Assembly: GCA_030697165.1 (NCBI GenBank) | Contig: JAUYQQ010000010.1 | Location: 1 to 64,000 of the forward strand | Direction of reading: 5' to 3' | Length of the DNA: 64,000 bases | From: Acidobacteriota bacterium | GTDB lineage: Bacteria; Acidobacteriota; Vicinamibacteria; Vicinamibacterales; UBA2999 | Shown: positions 32,620 through 40,386 of the stretch, piece by piece | Numbering within the stretch: position 1 is the first letter of the stretch | How the letters are laid out: every line of letters begins with the position of its first letter | The notes under the pieces: generated by a model | The model's database searches: none | The model's input: only the letters and a program-made list of their open reading frames with translations | What the model was told of the DNA's origin: nothing | Made by a program: the position numbers and the translations under genes

Positions 32620-33843
32620 CTACTCATACCGCAACGCTTGCGCTGGATCCAGGCGCGCCGCCTGGCGCGACGGGTACAAGGTGGCCACGAAGCAGACGAC
32701 AATCGCGGCCACGACGACGGTGACCAGGTCGCCGGGCAGCAGCTTGAACGGCAGGTAGTTCACCTGGTAGACATCACTCGGAATCGTGATCAGCCGGTAG
32801 CGATCGAGCACGTAGGCCGCCGTCGTCCCCAGCGCCGCGCCGACGAGGGTGCCCAGCACGCCGATGATGGTACCCTGCAGCAGGAAGATCAGCGTGATGC
32901 TGCGAGACGAGGCCCCCATGGTCTTGAGAATGGCAATGTCGCGGGTCTTCTCCATCACCAGCAGGATCAGCGACGCGACGATGTTCAGCGCGGCGACCAT
33001 CACGATCAGGCCGATGCCGATGCCCATGCCGATCTTCTCGAGCATCAGCGCCGAGTAGAGCTGCTGGTTCAGATCTGACCAATCCGAGGTGACGTACTCG
33101 GTGCCGAAGTCTCCGGCGATCTGGTCGGCAATCCGCGGCGCGTCGTAGACTTCGTCGACCTTCAGCTCGATGCGCTCGACCCGATCGGTCGCCGCCAGCA
33201 TCATCGCCGTCTCGAGTGACACGAGGCCGGTCCCGTTATCGACTTCGTAGAGGCCAAGGCGGAAAGTGCCCACCACCCTGAAGCGCCGCTGGCGCGGCAT
33301 CACGCCCATGGGCGTCAACGTGCCGTTCGACGTCAGCAGGGTCACCGTGTCCCCCACCATCGCGCCGAGCGAGCCGGCCAGGTCCTTGCCCAGCAGGATG
33401 CCCGGAAACTCGTCGTCCGAGGCCGGCGTCAGCTGATCCAGCGAGCCGTCGGTCAGGACCCGGCCGATATCGGTGACGGTCGGTTCGAGGGCCGGATCGA
33501 TCCCCTTGATCATGGCGAAGCCGTTGCTGCTGCCATTGGTAATCATGGCCTTGGCTTCAATCGCCGGCGCGGCGCCGATCACGCCCGGGACGGCGCGGAG
33601 CCTGGCGACCTCCGCCTGGTAGTCGGTAATGCCGGACGGCTTCCACACATACACGTGCGCGGACGAGCCGAGAATGCGGGACTGCAATTCCTGCTGGAGG
33701 CCGGTCATCAGCGCCAGCGCGATCACCAGGGCCATGACGCCGACGGTGACGCCGACGGTGGAGACAAGGGAAATCACCGAGATGAACACCTGGCGGCGCT
33801 TGGCCAGCAAGTAGCGCAGCGCGACCTGGAGTTCGAACGGCAT
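32620..33843 (-). CDS. lolC: Lipoprotein-releasing system permease LolC/LolE
   Basis: A 407-residue FtsX-type permease: an N-terminal membrane helix (QVFISVISLVSTVGVTVGVM), a large periplasmic domain (about 45-265), and three C-terminal helices including GIGIGLIVMVAALNIVASLI and LVTVVVAAIVVCFVATLYPS. The cytoplasmic loop ILKTMGASSRSI and the ending PSRQAARLDPAQALRYE are typical of LolC/E. Only one permease gene is present, so the complex may be a homodimer with LolD. Confidence 0.93.
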   Translation of the reverse strand: MPFELQVALRYLLAKRRQVFISVISLVSTVGVTVGVMALVIALALMTGLQQELQSRILGSSAHVYVWKPSGITDYQAEVARLRAVPGVIGAAPAIEAKAMITNGSSNGFAMIKGIDPALEPTVTDIGRVLTDGSLDQLTPASDDEFPGILLGKDLAGSLGAMVGDTVTLLTSNGTLTPMGVMPRQRRFRVVGTFRLGLYEVDNGTGLVSLETAMMLAATDRVERIELKVDEVYDAPRIADQIAGDFGTEYVTSDWSDLNQQLYSALMLEKIGMGIGIGLIVMVAALNIVASLILLVMEKTRDIAILKTMGASSRSITLIFLLQGTIIGVLGTLVGAALGTTAAYVLDRYRLITIPSDVYQVNYLPFKLLPGDLVTVVVAAIVVCFVATLYPSRQAARLDPAQALRYE

Positions 33844-33865
33844 GCTCTCCCTTAGACTACCGCGA

Positions 33866-35389
33866 TCAGCCTTCAGCCTTCGGCGGTTCTTCGGCGCGCG
33901 GACGCATCAACGGAAACAGGATCACGTCGCGGATCGATTGCGAGTTCGACAGCAGCATGACCAGCCGGTCAATGCCAATGCCTTCGCCGCCGGCCGGCGG
34001 CATGCCGTATTCGAGCGCCCGCACGTAGTCTTCGTCCATGGCGTGCGCTTCCTGGTCGCCGGCGGCCCGGTCGGCCAACTGCGCTTCGAAGCGGCGCCGC
34101 TGCTCCACCGGATCGTTCAGCTCGCTGAAGGCGTTGGCGACTTCGAATCCGCCAATGTAGAGCTCGAAGCGCTCGACCGTATCGGGATCGTCGGGACGCT
34201 GCTTCGACAGGGGCGAGACCTCGGTCGGAAAGTCGTGCACGAACGTGGGCTGGATCAGGTCCTTCTCCCACAACGCTTCGAAGATGTTGCTGGCGATCTT
34301 GCCCGCCCCGGCGCCCTTCGGCGCGTCAACCGCGAGTTGCTTCGCAATCGCCCGCGCTGAATCCACCTGGCGCAGCTCGTCCACGGTCACGGTCCGGCCA
34401 AGCTTCTCGCTGGCCTTCTCGGCCGCGGCATGCCGCAGCGACAACCGGCGGAACGGCGCCGACAGGTGGATGAGATCCTCGCCAAACGGCAACTCGGTCG
34501 TGCCGATCACCTGCTGGGCGACAGTCGTCAGCAGTTCCTCGGTAAAAGTCATCAACCGCTGGTAGTCCACGTAGGCCCAGTAGAACTCGAGCATCGTGAA
34601 CTCGGGATTGTGCTGCGTCGAAATGCCTTCGTTGCGGAAGTTGCGGTTGATCTCGAACACGCGCTCGACGCCGCCGACCGTGAGCCGCTTCAAGTACAAC
34701 TCCGGCGCGATTCGCAGGTAGAGCCTCATGTCGAGCGTGTTGTGATGCGTCACGAACGGGCGCGCGAGCGCGCCGCCGGCAATCGGCTGCATCATCGGCG
34801 TCTCGACTTCCAGGAAGCCGTTCGCGGTCAGGAACTCGCGCACCGCCGACACGGCCCGCGTGCGAATCTCGAACACGCGGCGCACGTCCGGGTTCACGAT
34901 CAGATCCAGGTAGCGCTGGCGATAGCGGGTCTCGACATCCTGAAGGCCGTGCCACTTCTCGGGCAGCGGCAGGAAGCACTTCGCCAGGAACTCCAGTTTG
35001 GCCGCCCAGATCGACAGCTCGTTGGTCTTGGTTCGGAACAGGTGCCCGGTCACGCCGACCTGATCGCCGACGTCGAGCAGCTTCGCCAGTTGATAGTCGC
35101 GCTCGCTGAGCACATCCTGCCGCACGTACACCTGCAGCCGCGAACGGCCATCGGAGATCACCAGGAAGGCGGCCTTGCCAAAACTGCGAATGCCCACCAC
35201 CCGGCCGGCGGCGACGGTCTCGACCTTCGGGTTCTCGAGCACGTCGGCGGCGGTCTCGGTGTAGCCGTCTACGAGCTCGCTGACCGTGTGGGTGGTATCG
35301 AACTTATTGGGGTACGCGGCAAAGCCGAGGCGGGTAATCGCCTCGAGGTTGGCTTTGCGCTGCTCGGTCTGGACTACTTCACTACTCAT
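33866..35389 (-). CDS. lysS: Lysyl-tRNA synthetase, class II
   Basis: A 507-residue class II synthetase. The OB-fold anticodon-binding domain occupies about 50-150. Motif 1 reads VREFLTANGFLEVETPMMQP, motif 2 FEINRNFRNEGISTQHNPEF, and motif 3 GIGIDRLVMLLSNSQSIRDV. Full length. It follows nusB by six bases and precedes lolC, in a housekeeping run from the enoyl-CoA hydratase to solA. Confidence 0.97.
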   Translation of the reverse strand: MSSEVVQTEQRKANLEAITRLGFAAYPNKFDTTHTVSELVDGYTETAADVLENPKVETVAAGRVVGIRSFGKAAFLVISDGRSRLQVYVRQDVLSERDYQLAKLLDVGDQVGVTGHLFRTKTNELSIWAAKLEFLAKCFLPLPEKWHGLQDVETRYRQRYLDLIVNPDVRRVFEIRTRAVSAVREFLTANGFLEVETPMMQPIAGGALARPFVTHHNTLDMRLYLRIAPELYLKRLTVGGVERVFEINRNFRNEGISTQHNPEFTMLEFYWAYVDYQRLMTFTEELLTTVAQQVIGTTELPFGEDLIHLSAPFRRLSLRHAAAEKASEKLGRTVTVDELRQVDSARAIAKQLAVDAPKGAGAGKIASNIFEALWEKDLIQPTFVHDFPTEVSPLSKQRPDDPDTVERFELYIGGFEVANAFSELNDPVEQRRRFEAQLADRAAGDQEAHAMDEDYVRALEYGMPPAGGEGIGIDRLVMLLSNSQSIRDVILFPLMRPRAEEPPKAEG

Positions 35390-35395
35390 GATCTC

Positions 35396-35869
35396 TTACT
35401 CGGCGACGAGGCCTTCGTCCTTCAACTTGCGATAGACGCCGTCGAGGACGCCGTTCACGAACTTGGCGGCCTCTTCGCCGCTGTAGGCGCGCGCCAGTTC
35501 GATGGCTTCGCTGATCACCACGCGCGGCGGGCTCTCGCGGTGGCTCATCATTTCCTCTACCGCCAGCTGCATGACCAGGCGATCGAGCACCGCCATCCGT
35601 TCCACCCGCCAGTTCTTCGCGGCGTCGCCGATCCGCTCGTCAAGGCTGGCGCGGTTGGCAAGGGCGCCCTTGACCAGGGCGATGACGAACGCATGTTGCG
35701 ACTCGCCCGGATCGTTGACATCGGGTGGCCCGGCGTGATGCAGGACACCGAGCGCCTGCTGCGGCGTCAGGCCACCGATTTCACATTCATAGAGCGCCTG
35801 CAGTGCAGCGGCCCGGGCGTTGTGACGTCCGGCCCAGCGCGAGCCGGCGTCTGGGGAGTCCTGGCTCAC
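35396..35869 (-). CDS. nusB: Transcription antitermination protein NusB
   Basis: A 157-residue all-helical protein that binds boxA RNA with NusE in rRNA antitermination. The core is RAAALQALYECEIGG near the start and the C-terminal EAIELARAYSGEEAAKFVNG, with GVLDGV following; both are NusB signatures. It overlaps ribH by 4 nt (ATGA), the conserved ribH-nusB pair. Confidence 0.95.
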   Translation of the reverse strand: MSQDSPDAGSRWAGRHNARAAALQALYECEIGGLTPQQALGVLHHAGPPDVNDPGESQHAFVIALVKGALANRASLDERIGDAAKNWRVERMAVLDRLVMQLAVEEMMSHRESPPRVVISEAIELARAYSGEEAAKFVNGVLDGVYRKLKDEGLVAE

Positions 35870-36306
35870 CGGCGGCCGTCCCCAATGCGCGCAAACAACC
35901 GCGCCATTTCGACCGCCGCGTCCGCCGCCTCTCGGCCCTTGTGCGACGGCCCCGGCGCCACGCGCTCCAGCGCTTCTTCAGCCGAGTTCGTGGTCAGGAC
36001 GCCGAACGCCATGGGCACGCCGGTGCTGGCAGCAGCCGCGGTGATGCCGTGGGCGCAGGCCGACGCGATGTATTCGAAGTGCGGCGTGGCGCCGCGAATC
36101 AGGCAGCCGAGGCAGATCACCGCCTCCACCTGGCCGGTCTCGGCAATGCGCTGGGCCGCCATCGGGATCTCGAACGCGCCCGGAACCCGGATCACATCGA
36201 CGGAGTCACCGCCGACGCCGGCGTCAGCCAGCGCCGCGGTCGCCCCTTCCAGCAGACGCTCGGTAACGAAGTCGTTGAACCGGGCGACGACAATGCCAAT
36301 GCGCAT
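35866..36306 (-). CDS. ribH: 6,7-dimethyl-8-ribityllumazine synthase
   Basis: Penultimate enzyme of riboflavin synthesis, 146 residues, starting MRIGIVVARFNDFVTERLLE. The RVPGAFEIPMAAQRI and CLGCLIRGATPHFEYIA segments form the active site, with the catalytic His region there, and GVLTTNSAEEALERV closes the domain. The ATG at 36304-36306 overlaps the enoyl-CoA hydratase stop by one base (TAATG). Confidence 0.96.
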   Translation of the reverse strand: MRIGIVVARFNDFVTERLLEGATAALADAGVGGDSVDVIRVPGAFEIPMAAQRIAETGQVEAVICLGCLIRGATPHFEYIASACAHGITAAAASTGVPMAFGVLTTNSAEEALERVAPGPSHKGREAADAAVEMARLFARIGDGRR

Positions 36307-37088
36307 TACTTGCCTTGCCACACGGCCGGGCGCTTCTCGAGAAAGGCCTTGGTGCCTTCGCGCATGTCGGCGGACGAAGCAATGGTCCCAAACAACGTGG
36401 TTTCCAGGTACTCGCCGGCCGCGAACGGCGACTCGAGGCCCTGGTTGACGGCCTCGAGAATGAAGCGCACAGCGATCGGCGCCTTCGCCGCCAGCGCCTG
36501 CGCCAGCTTGATGGCCTCGGCCATCAACTCGGCGGCCGGCACCACCCGATTGACCAGGCCAATCTCGTACGCGCGCGCGGCGCTCACCATGTCGCCGGTC
36601 AGCAGGATCTCGAGCGCCACGCCTTTGCCCACCAGCCGCGGCAGCCGCTGGCTTCCGGCATAGCCGGGGAGCAGTCCCAGGTTGACCTCGGGCTGTCCGA
36701 ACCGCGCCGTATCGGCCGCCAGGCGAATCGTGCACGCCATGGCCAGCTCACAGCCGCCGCCCAGTGCAAAGCCGTTGATCGCGGCGATCACCGGCTTACC
36801 GAGTTGCTCGATGGCATCGAAGATCAGTTGGCCCCGGCGCGCGTGCGCCTGGCCTTCCACCGGCGACAGCGCCGCCAGTTCGTTGATGTCGGCACCGGCG
36901 ACAAACGACTTCTCACCGGCCCCGGTCAGGATGACGGCACGCACGCTATCGTCGGCCTTGAGGCCGGCCATGCACGCCGACAGTTCTGCCAGGGTCTGAT
37001 TGTTCAGGGCGTTCAGGACTTTGGGCCGATTGAGGGTGACGATGGCGACGGCGCCATCACGGGCAAGCAGGAGGTTGTCAAAGGTCAT
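36306..37088 (-). CDS. Enoyl-CoA hydratase (crotonase family)
   Basis: A 260-residue crotonase. The oxyanion-hole segment is KSFVAGADINELAAL and the second is NGFALGGGCELAMACTIRLA. The catalytic Glu lies in FGQPEVNLGLLPGYAGSQRL; the alignment suggests a classical short-chain enoyl-CoA or crotonyl-CoA hydratase. The ATG at 37088 fits the family start (MTFDNLLLARDGAVAIVTLN). It is functionally related to the distant acyl-CoA dehydrogenase and ETF genes rather than to its ribH neighbour. Confidence 0.93.
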   Translation of the reverse strand: MTFDNLLLARDGAVAIVTLNRPKVLNALNNQTLAELSACMAGLKADDSVRAVILTGAGEKSFVAGADINELAALSPVEGQAHARRGQLIFDAIEQLGKPVIAAINGFALGGGCELAMACTIRLAADTARFGQPEVNLGLLPGYAGSQRLPRLVGKGVALEILLTGDMVSAARAYEIGLVNRVVPAAELMAEAIKLAQALAAKAPIAVRFILEAVNQGLESPFAAGEYLETTLFGTIASSADMREGTKAFLEKRPAVWQGK

Positions 37089-37114
37089 TGGAGTGCCTCG
37101 TACGCAGGCGCTTT

Positions 37115-37498
37115 CTAGCTGTTTGGCTTGGCCCGCGACGTACTCCTCATGATACCCCACGCCCGTGCCGCCCCGAGGGCCACCGCCGCCCCGATCGCGT
37201 TGTTGCCCAGGTCGCGCCACTCGGCCATGCGCGTCGGCACGTACATCTGCAGCCACTCGACCGCGGCGCCGTGCACCATCGAAATGCACCACGCCAGCAG
37301 CAGCGCGCTTGTCGTGACACCCGACCAGCGTCCGCGCGCCAGCGCGCGCAGCGTCAGCAGGGCCAGGCCGAAATAGCCGCCGCCATGCAGGAAGGTGTCT
37401 GAAAACCAGCTGCCGACGGGCCCAGGCACGGACGCGGCCGTGGCGCCGTAGATGATCGCCGCCATGTAGACGACGACGGGTGCCCAGAGGAGTATCAA
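37115..37498 (-). CDS. VanZ-family membrane protein
   Basis: A 127-residue integral membrane protein with about four helices and the VanZ-like pattern: a Trp-Pro-rich start (ILLWAPVVVYMAAIIYGAT), DTFLHGGGYFGLALLTLRAL, and the conserved EWLQMYVPTRMAEWRDLGNN followed by AIGAA. The start is a TTG at 37496-37498 that overlaps the stop of the upstream 57-codon gene (TTGA). VanZ proteins are linked to glycopeptide resistance in some Gram-positives, but most members are uncharacterised. Confidence 0.85.
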   Translation of the reverse strand: MILLWAPVVVYMAAIIYGATAASVPGPVGSWFSDTFLHGGGYFGLALLTLRALARGRWSGVTTSALLLAWCISMVHGAAVEWLQMYVPTRMAEWRDLGNNAIGAAVALGAARAWGIMRSTSRAKPNS

Positions 37499-37668
37499 AG
37501 CGGGAGCGCGCGCATGAGCCAGCCGAGCACGATGGCGGCGCCGACAAAGCTCCCCAACAACGAGAGGCCGAGCGTGGCCTGCTCCTTCGGGGTGTCCTTC
37601 GCGATCACCGCAAAGATCAGCGAGACGAACGCGGCGAACAACACGAGCAAACCGAAGTGACTGGTCAT
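37495..37668 (-). CDS. Small two-helix membrane protein (57 residues)
   Basis: A 57-codon gene starting MTSHFGLLVLFAAFVSLIFA at the ATG 37666-37668 and ending LGWLMRALPL with TGA at 37495-37497. It has two predicted membrane helices with a short charged loop (KDTPKEQAT) between. It begins one base after the upstream 119-residue gene ends and overlaps the VanZ start, so it fills the gap exactly and is probably expressed. The family is not recognised. Confidence 0.75.
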   Translation of the reverse strand: MTSHFGLLVLFAAFVSLIFAVIAKDTPKEQATLGLSLLGSFVGAAIVLGWLMRALPL

Positions 37669-38028
37669 CTACTTGCGGCCCAGGCGAATGTCATAGGCAT
37701 CGATCACGACCAGCGTGTTCAAGAGCCCCGAGACGATCAGGAAGGCGTTGCCGTATTCGTAGGACGCCGCCGTCACGACCCCCTGCCCCAGGTCGAGCGC
37801 CGAGGCGATGACGTAGGGCAGCCCCATGCCGGCATTGGCGAGCGCCGCCAGGCCGACCAGGGGATCTGAAATCACAAACGGAAAGAGCCGGCCGCTGAGG
37901 ACGAGGCCGATCGCGAACATCGCGGGAAGCGCGAGCAGGAAAATCACGCCCTTCTGCCGGCGGCCCTGAATCAGGTGACCGGCCCCCGGCACGAGCCACG
38001 ACAACACACACACAACCGGAGGCGGCAC
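37669..38028 (-). CDS. Small polytopic membrane protein (DUF6677-like)
   Basis: A 119-residue protein with an N-terminal hydrophobic stretch and LVPGAGHLIQGRRQKGVIFL, a TM2-like motif (PGxGHxxxG) seen in several small bacterial membrane proteins. Three further helices follow (LPAMFAIGLVLSG, AALANAGMGLPYVIASAL, AFLIVSGLLNTLVVIDAYDI). I believe it matches DUF6677, but that is from memory. It sits in a four-gene membrane cluster with the 57-residue protein, VanZ and a DUF2085 protein. Confidence 0.75.
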   Translation of the reverse strand: MPPPVVCVLSWLVPGAGHLIQGRRQKGVIFLLALPAMFAIGLVLSGRLFPFVISDPLVGLAALANAGMGLPYVIASALDLGQGVVTAASYEYGNAFLIVSGLLNTLVVIDAYDIRLGRK

Positions 38029-38038
38029 GACCGCGAGT

Positions 38039-38422
38039 TTACCTCAGGTCTTTTGCGGTCACCGCCGCCGCGATCACGCCCACGGTCAGTCCCAGGGGCG
38101 CCGCCAGTGCGAAGCGAATGCCGTTGGTGCCGTCCCAAAAGCCCAGAACCCCGCCCACCCACGACGCAGCGGTCGGCGTCGCCACCACCGCGAGCATGGT
38201 CAGCCACGCTCGCCCGCCGGGCCGCGGGCTGATCCACCGGCGAAGCATCCACCAGGCGGCAAACCCCACGGCGACCCCGAGGTAGATCCCGGCGCATCGT
38301 GCACAAACCGGCCACTGCATACCCGCCGTGAAAAAAGAGCGTTCCGGCAGCTGGTGGCAGACCACCGAGCCCGCAAGATAGGCCAAACCGGCAAGAAAAC
38401 CAAAGAAATCAGGCAATTTCAC
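38039..38422 (-). CDS. DUF2085 membrane protein
   Basis: A 127-residue membrane protein with the DUF2085 signature: VCHQLPERSFFTAGMQWPVC, then ARCAGIYLG, where the cysteines and His could bind metal. Four helices are visible. The start is a GTG at 38420-38422, inside an inverted repeat shared with the divergent tetR promoter region. The function is unknown. Confidence 0.82.
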   Translation of the reverse strand: MKLPDFFGFLAGLAYLAGSVVCHQLPERSFFTAGMQWPVCARCAGIYLGVAVGFAAWWMLRRWISPRPGGRAWLTMLAVVATPTAASWVGGVLGFWDGTNGIRFALAAPLGLTVGVIAAAVTAKDLR

Positions 38423-38472
38423 ACATTTTTACCACTATTCCTGGTCACCTTGTGAAATTTGGAACTTGCCTG
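38410..38472. promoter_or_regulatory. Nested inverted repeats between DUF2085 gene and tetR
   Basis: Two nested inverted repeats lie here: caggcaa (38410-38416) with ttgcctg (38466-38472), and aatttcaca (38415-38423) with tgtgaaatt (38451-38459). The region is AT-rich against its surroundings and lies 46 nt upstream of the tetR start. It is a candidate operator for the TetR protein, although the half-sites are wider apart than in a usual TetR operator. It also covers the DUF2085 GTG start. Confidence 0.5.
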
Positions 38473-38517
38473 ACAGGGCTAACGTCTAACACCATTTGAA
38501 GACTGAACACTGTTTAT

Positions 38518-39213
38518 ATGGGTATTGAAGAACGCCGCGACCGCGAACGACAGGCCGTCACTGACTCCATTCTCGACGCTGCCAGGGAGCTCTTCCTTGC
38601 GGAAGGCTACCCAAGCGTCTCTATTCGCAAGATTGCCGAACGCATCGAGTACAGCCCGGCGGCGATTTACAGCTACTACCCCAGCAAGGACGACATCTTC
38701 CTCGCCCTGGCCAAGGAAGGTTTCCACCGCCTTGACGCCAAGGTGCAGTCAGCCGCCGGCTCGGGCAATCCGCTCGAGGACGTCCGTGCCTGTTGGTGGG
38801 CCTTCTACGAATTCTCCAAGGAACAGCCAGAGTACTTCCTACTGATGTTCGTGGATCGCTCGGTGCCGCGCATCACCGAACAGTGGGACGGTTTCGAGTT
38901 CCTGCAGCAGATGCTGAGCAAGGCCGTGGCCGGCATCCAGGCCGCGATCGACGCCGGGGCCTTCCCCGCCACGCTCAATGCCAACGCGGCGATGCACATG
39001 CTGTGGGCCGGGCTGGTTGGTCCGGCCGTGGTCGGCATTCGTCACCGCCTCGCCTCGGGCGAAGACTACGACGCGCTCGCGCGCGATGTGCTGAACGCGA
39101 CCATCGCGGGCCTGCAGGCCGGCGTGGCCACGACTTTCGTTTCCTGTAAGTGCGTAGCAGTAGAGATCGCGGGCGCCCCGGTGCCTGCTGGAGCGACCCG
39201 TCATGAAGCGTAG
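38518..39213 (+). CDS. TetR-family transcriptional regulator of the efflux operon
   Basis: A 231-residue repressor. The N-terminal HTH is in ILDAARELFLAEGYPSVSIR followed by KIAERIEYSPAAIYSYYPSK, a clear TetR signature. The C-terminal ligand domain (about 80-200) resembles TetR_C_13/WHG-type domains (DVRACWWAFYEFSKEQPEYF). It overlaps the membrane fusion protein gene by 11 nt, so it is co-transcribed with the pump and probably autoregulates it. Confidence 0.93.
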   Translation: MGIEERRDRERQAVTDSILDAARELFLAEGYPSVSIRKIAERIEYSPAAIYSYYPSKDDIFLALAKEGFHRLDAKVQSAAGSGNPLEDVRACWWAFYEFSKEQPEYFLLMFVDRSVPRITEQWDGFEFLQQMLSKAVAGIQAAIDAGAFPATLNANAAMHMLWAGLVGPAVVGIRHRLASGEDYDALARDVLNATIAGLQAGVATTFVSCKCVAVEIAGAPVPAGATRHEA

Positions 39214-40360
39214 TGTGCCCCACCTCCGAATCGTTGCTGCCGCCGTGGTCCTGGGCTCGTCGCTCGTGGCCGCTGGCTGCGGCGCCTCCACCACCACCGA
39301 AGCCGCGCCCGAAAGTTCGGCACCGGCACCGGCGGTGGTCGATGTGATGACCGTGACCGCGACGACCGGCGCCATTGAATCGGCCCTCGAGATTTCGGGA
39401 ACGCTGACGCCACTGAGCCGCGTCGCGGTCAAGCCGAAGCTGCCGGGCACCATCGAGCGCATGATGGTCGACATCGGCGACGCGGTGACGATGGGCCAGA
39501 TCATTGCGACGATCGATCGGCGCGAGATCGACGCGCAGGCCGACGCGGCCGTCGCCTCGGTGGCAGTCGGCAAGGCCGCGCTCGAAAACGCCGAAGCGGC
39601 GCTGGCCAATGCGCTGCTCGAGCGCGACCGCGCCACGACCCTGTTCGACAAGGGCGCGCTGCCGCGCCAGCGTCTCGATGGGGCACAGACCGCGCACCGG
39701 TCGGCGGTGGCGCAGCGCGATCTGGCCGCCGCCAACCTCGCCCAGGCCGAAGCGGCCCTGCGGCGGGCGCGCGAAGTCCAGAAAAACGCCACCATCACGT
39801 CGCCGGTAACCGGCTATGTGGTCGAGCGCAACTACGACGCCGGCGCCATTCCCGGCGACCGGCCGGTCGTGATCGTGGCCGACATGCGGCAGATGAAGCT
39901 CGAAGCCGGCGTCTCGGAACTCGAGGCCGGCCGGCTGCGCGTCGGACTCAAGGCGCACATCTCGGTGCAGGCCAAGCCGGGCCAGGCGTTCGAGGGCCAG
40001 CTCGCGGCCATTGCGCCCGAAGTGGATGCGCGGAACCGCCACTTCAAGATTGACGTGCGCGTGCCCAACGCCAACCGCGCCTTGCTCTCGGGCATGTATG
40101 CCACAGCCCGCATCGTCGAGGCCACCGTCACCGGCGTGGTGATTGTGCCGAAGGACGCGGTCATGACGCGTGACGGCAAGCGCGTGGTGCAGAAGGTGAC
40201 GGGCGACACGCTGTCGGCCGTGGTCGTCACCGAAGGATTGTCGGATGGCACCCACGTGCAGATCCTGACCGGCCTGGCGGCCGGCGACGCGGTGATGGCC
40301 GATGCGCGGCGGCAGCTCCCGGCGGGCGCCAAGGTCCGGGGCATCGCGGCCAAGAGCTAA
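39203..40360 (+). CDS. RND efflux periplasmic adaptor (membrane fusion protein)
   Basis: A 385-residue HlyD/AcrA-type adaptor, probably a lipoprotein (VVLGSSLVAAGC lipobox). The lipoyl half-motifs are VKPKLPGTIERMMVDIGDAV and KNATITSPVTGYVVERNYDA. Between them lies an alpha-helical hairpin (ADAAVASVAVGKAALENAEA onward). The beta-barrel and membrane-proximal domains complete the protein. It is 26 bases upstream of the RND-OMF fusion and is the third component of the same pump. Confidence 0.94.
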   Translation: MKRSVPHLRIVAAAVVLGSSLVAAGCGASTTTEAAPESSAPAPAVVDVMTVTATTGAIESALEISGTLTPLSRVAVKPKLPGTIERMMVDIGDAVTMGQIIATIDRREIDAQADAAVASVAVGKAALENAEAALANALLERDRATTLFDKGALPRQRLDGAQTAHRSAVAQRDLAAANLAQAEAALRRAREVQKNATITSPVTGYVVERNYDAGAIPGDRPVVIVADMRQMKLEAGVSELEAGRLRVGLKAHISVQAKPGQAFEGQLAAIAPEVDARNRHFKIDVRVPNANRALLSGMYATARIVEATVTGVVIVPKDAVMTRDGKRVVQKVTGDTLSAVVVTEGLSDGTHVQILTGLAAGDAVMADARRQLPAGAKVRGIAAKS

Positions 40361-40386
40361 GCGGTTTAGGAGTTCAGAGCTGAATC

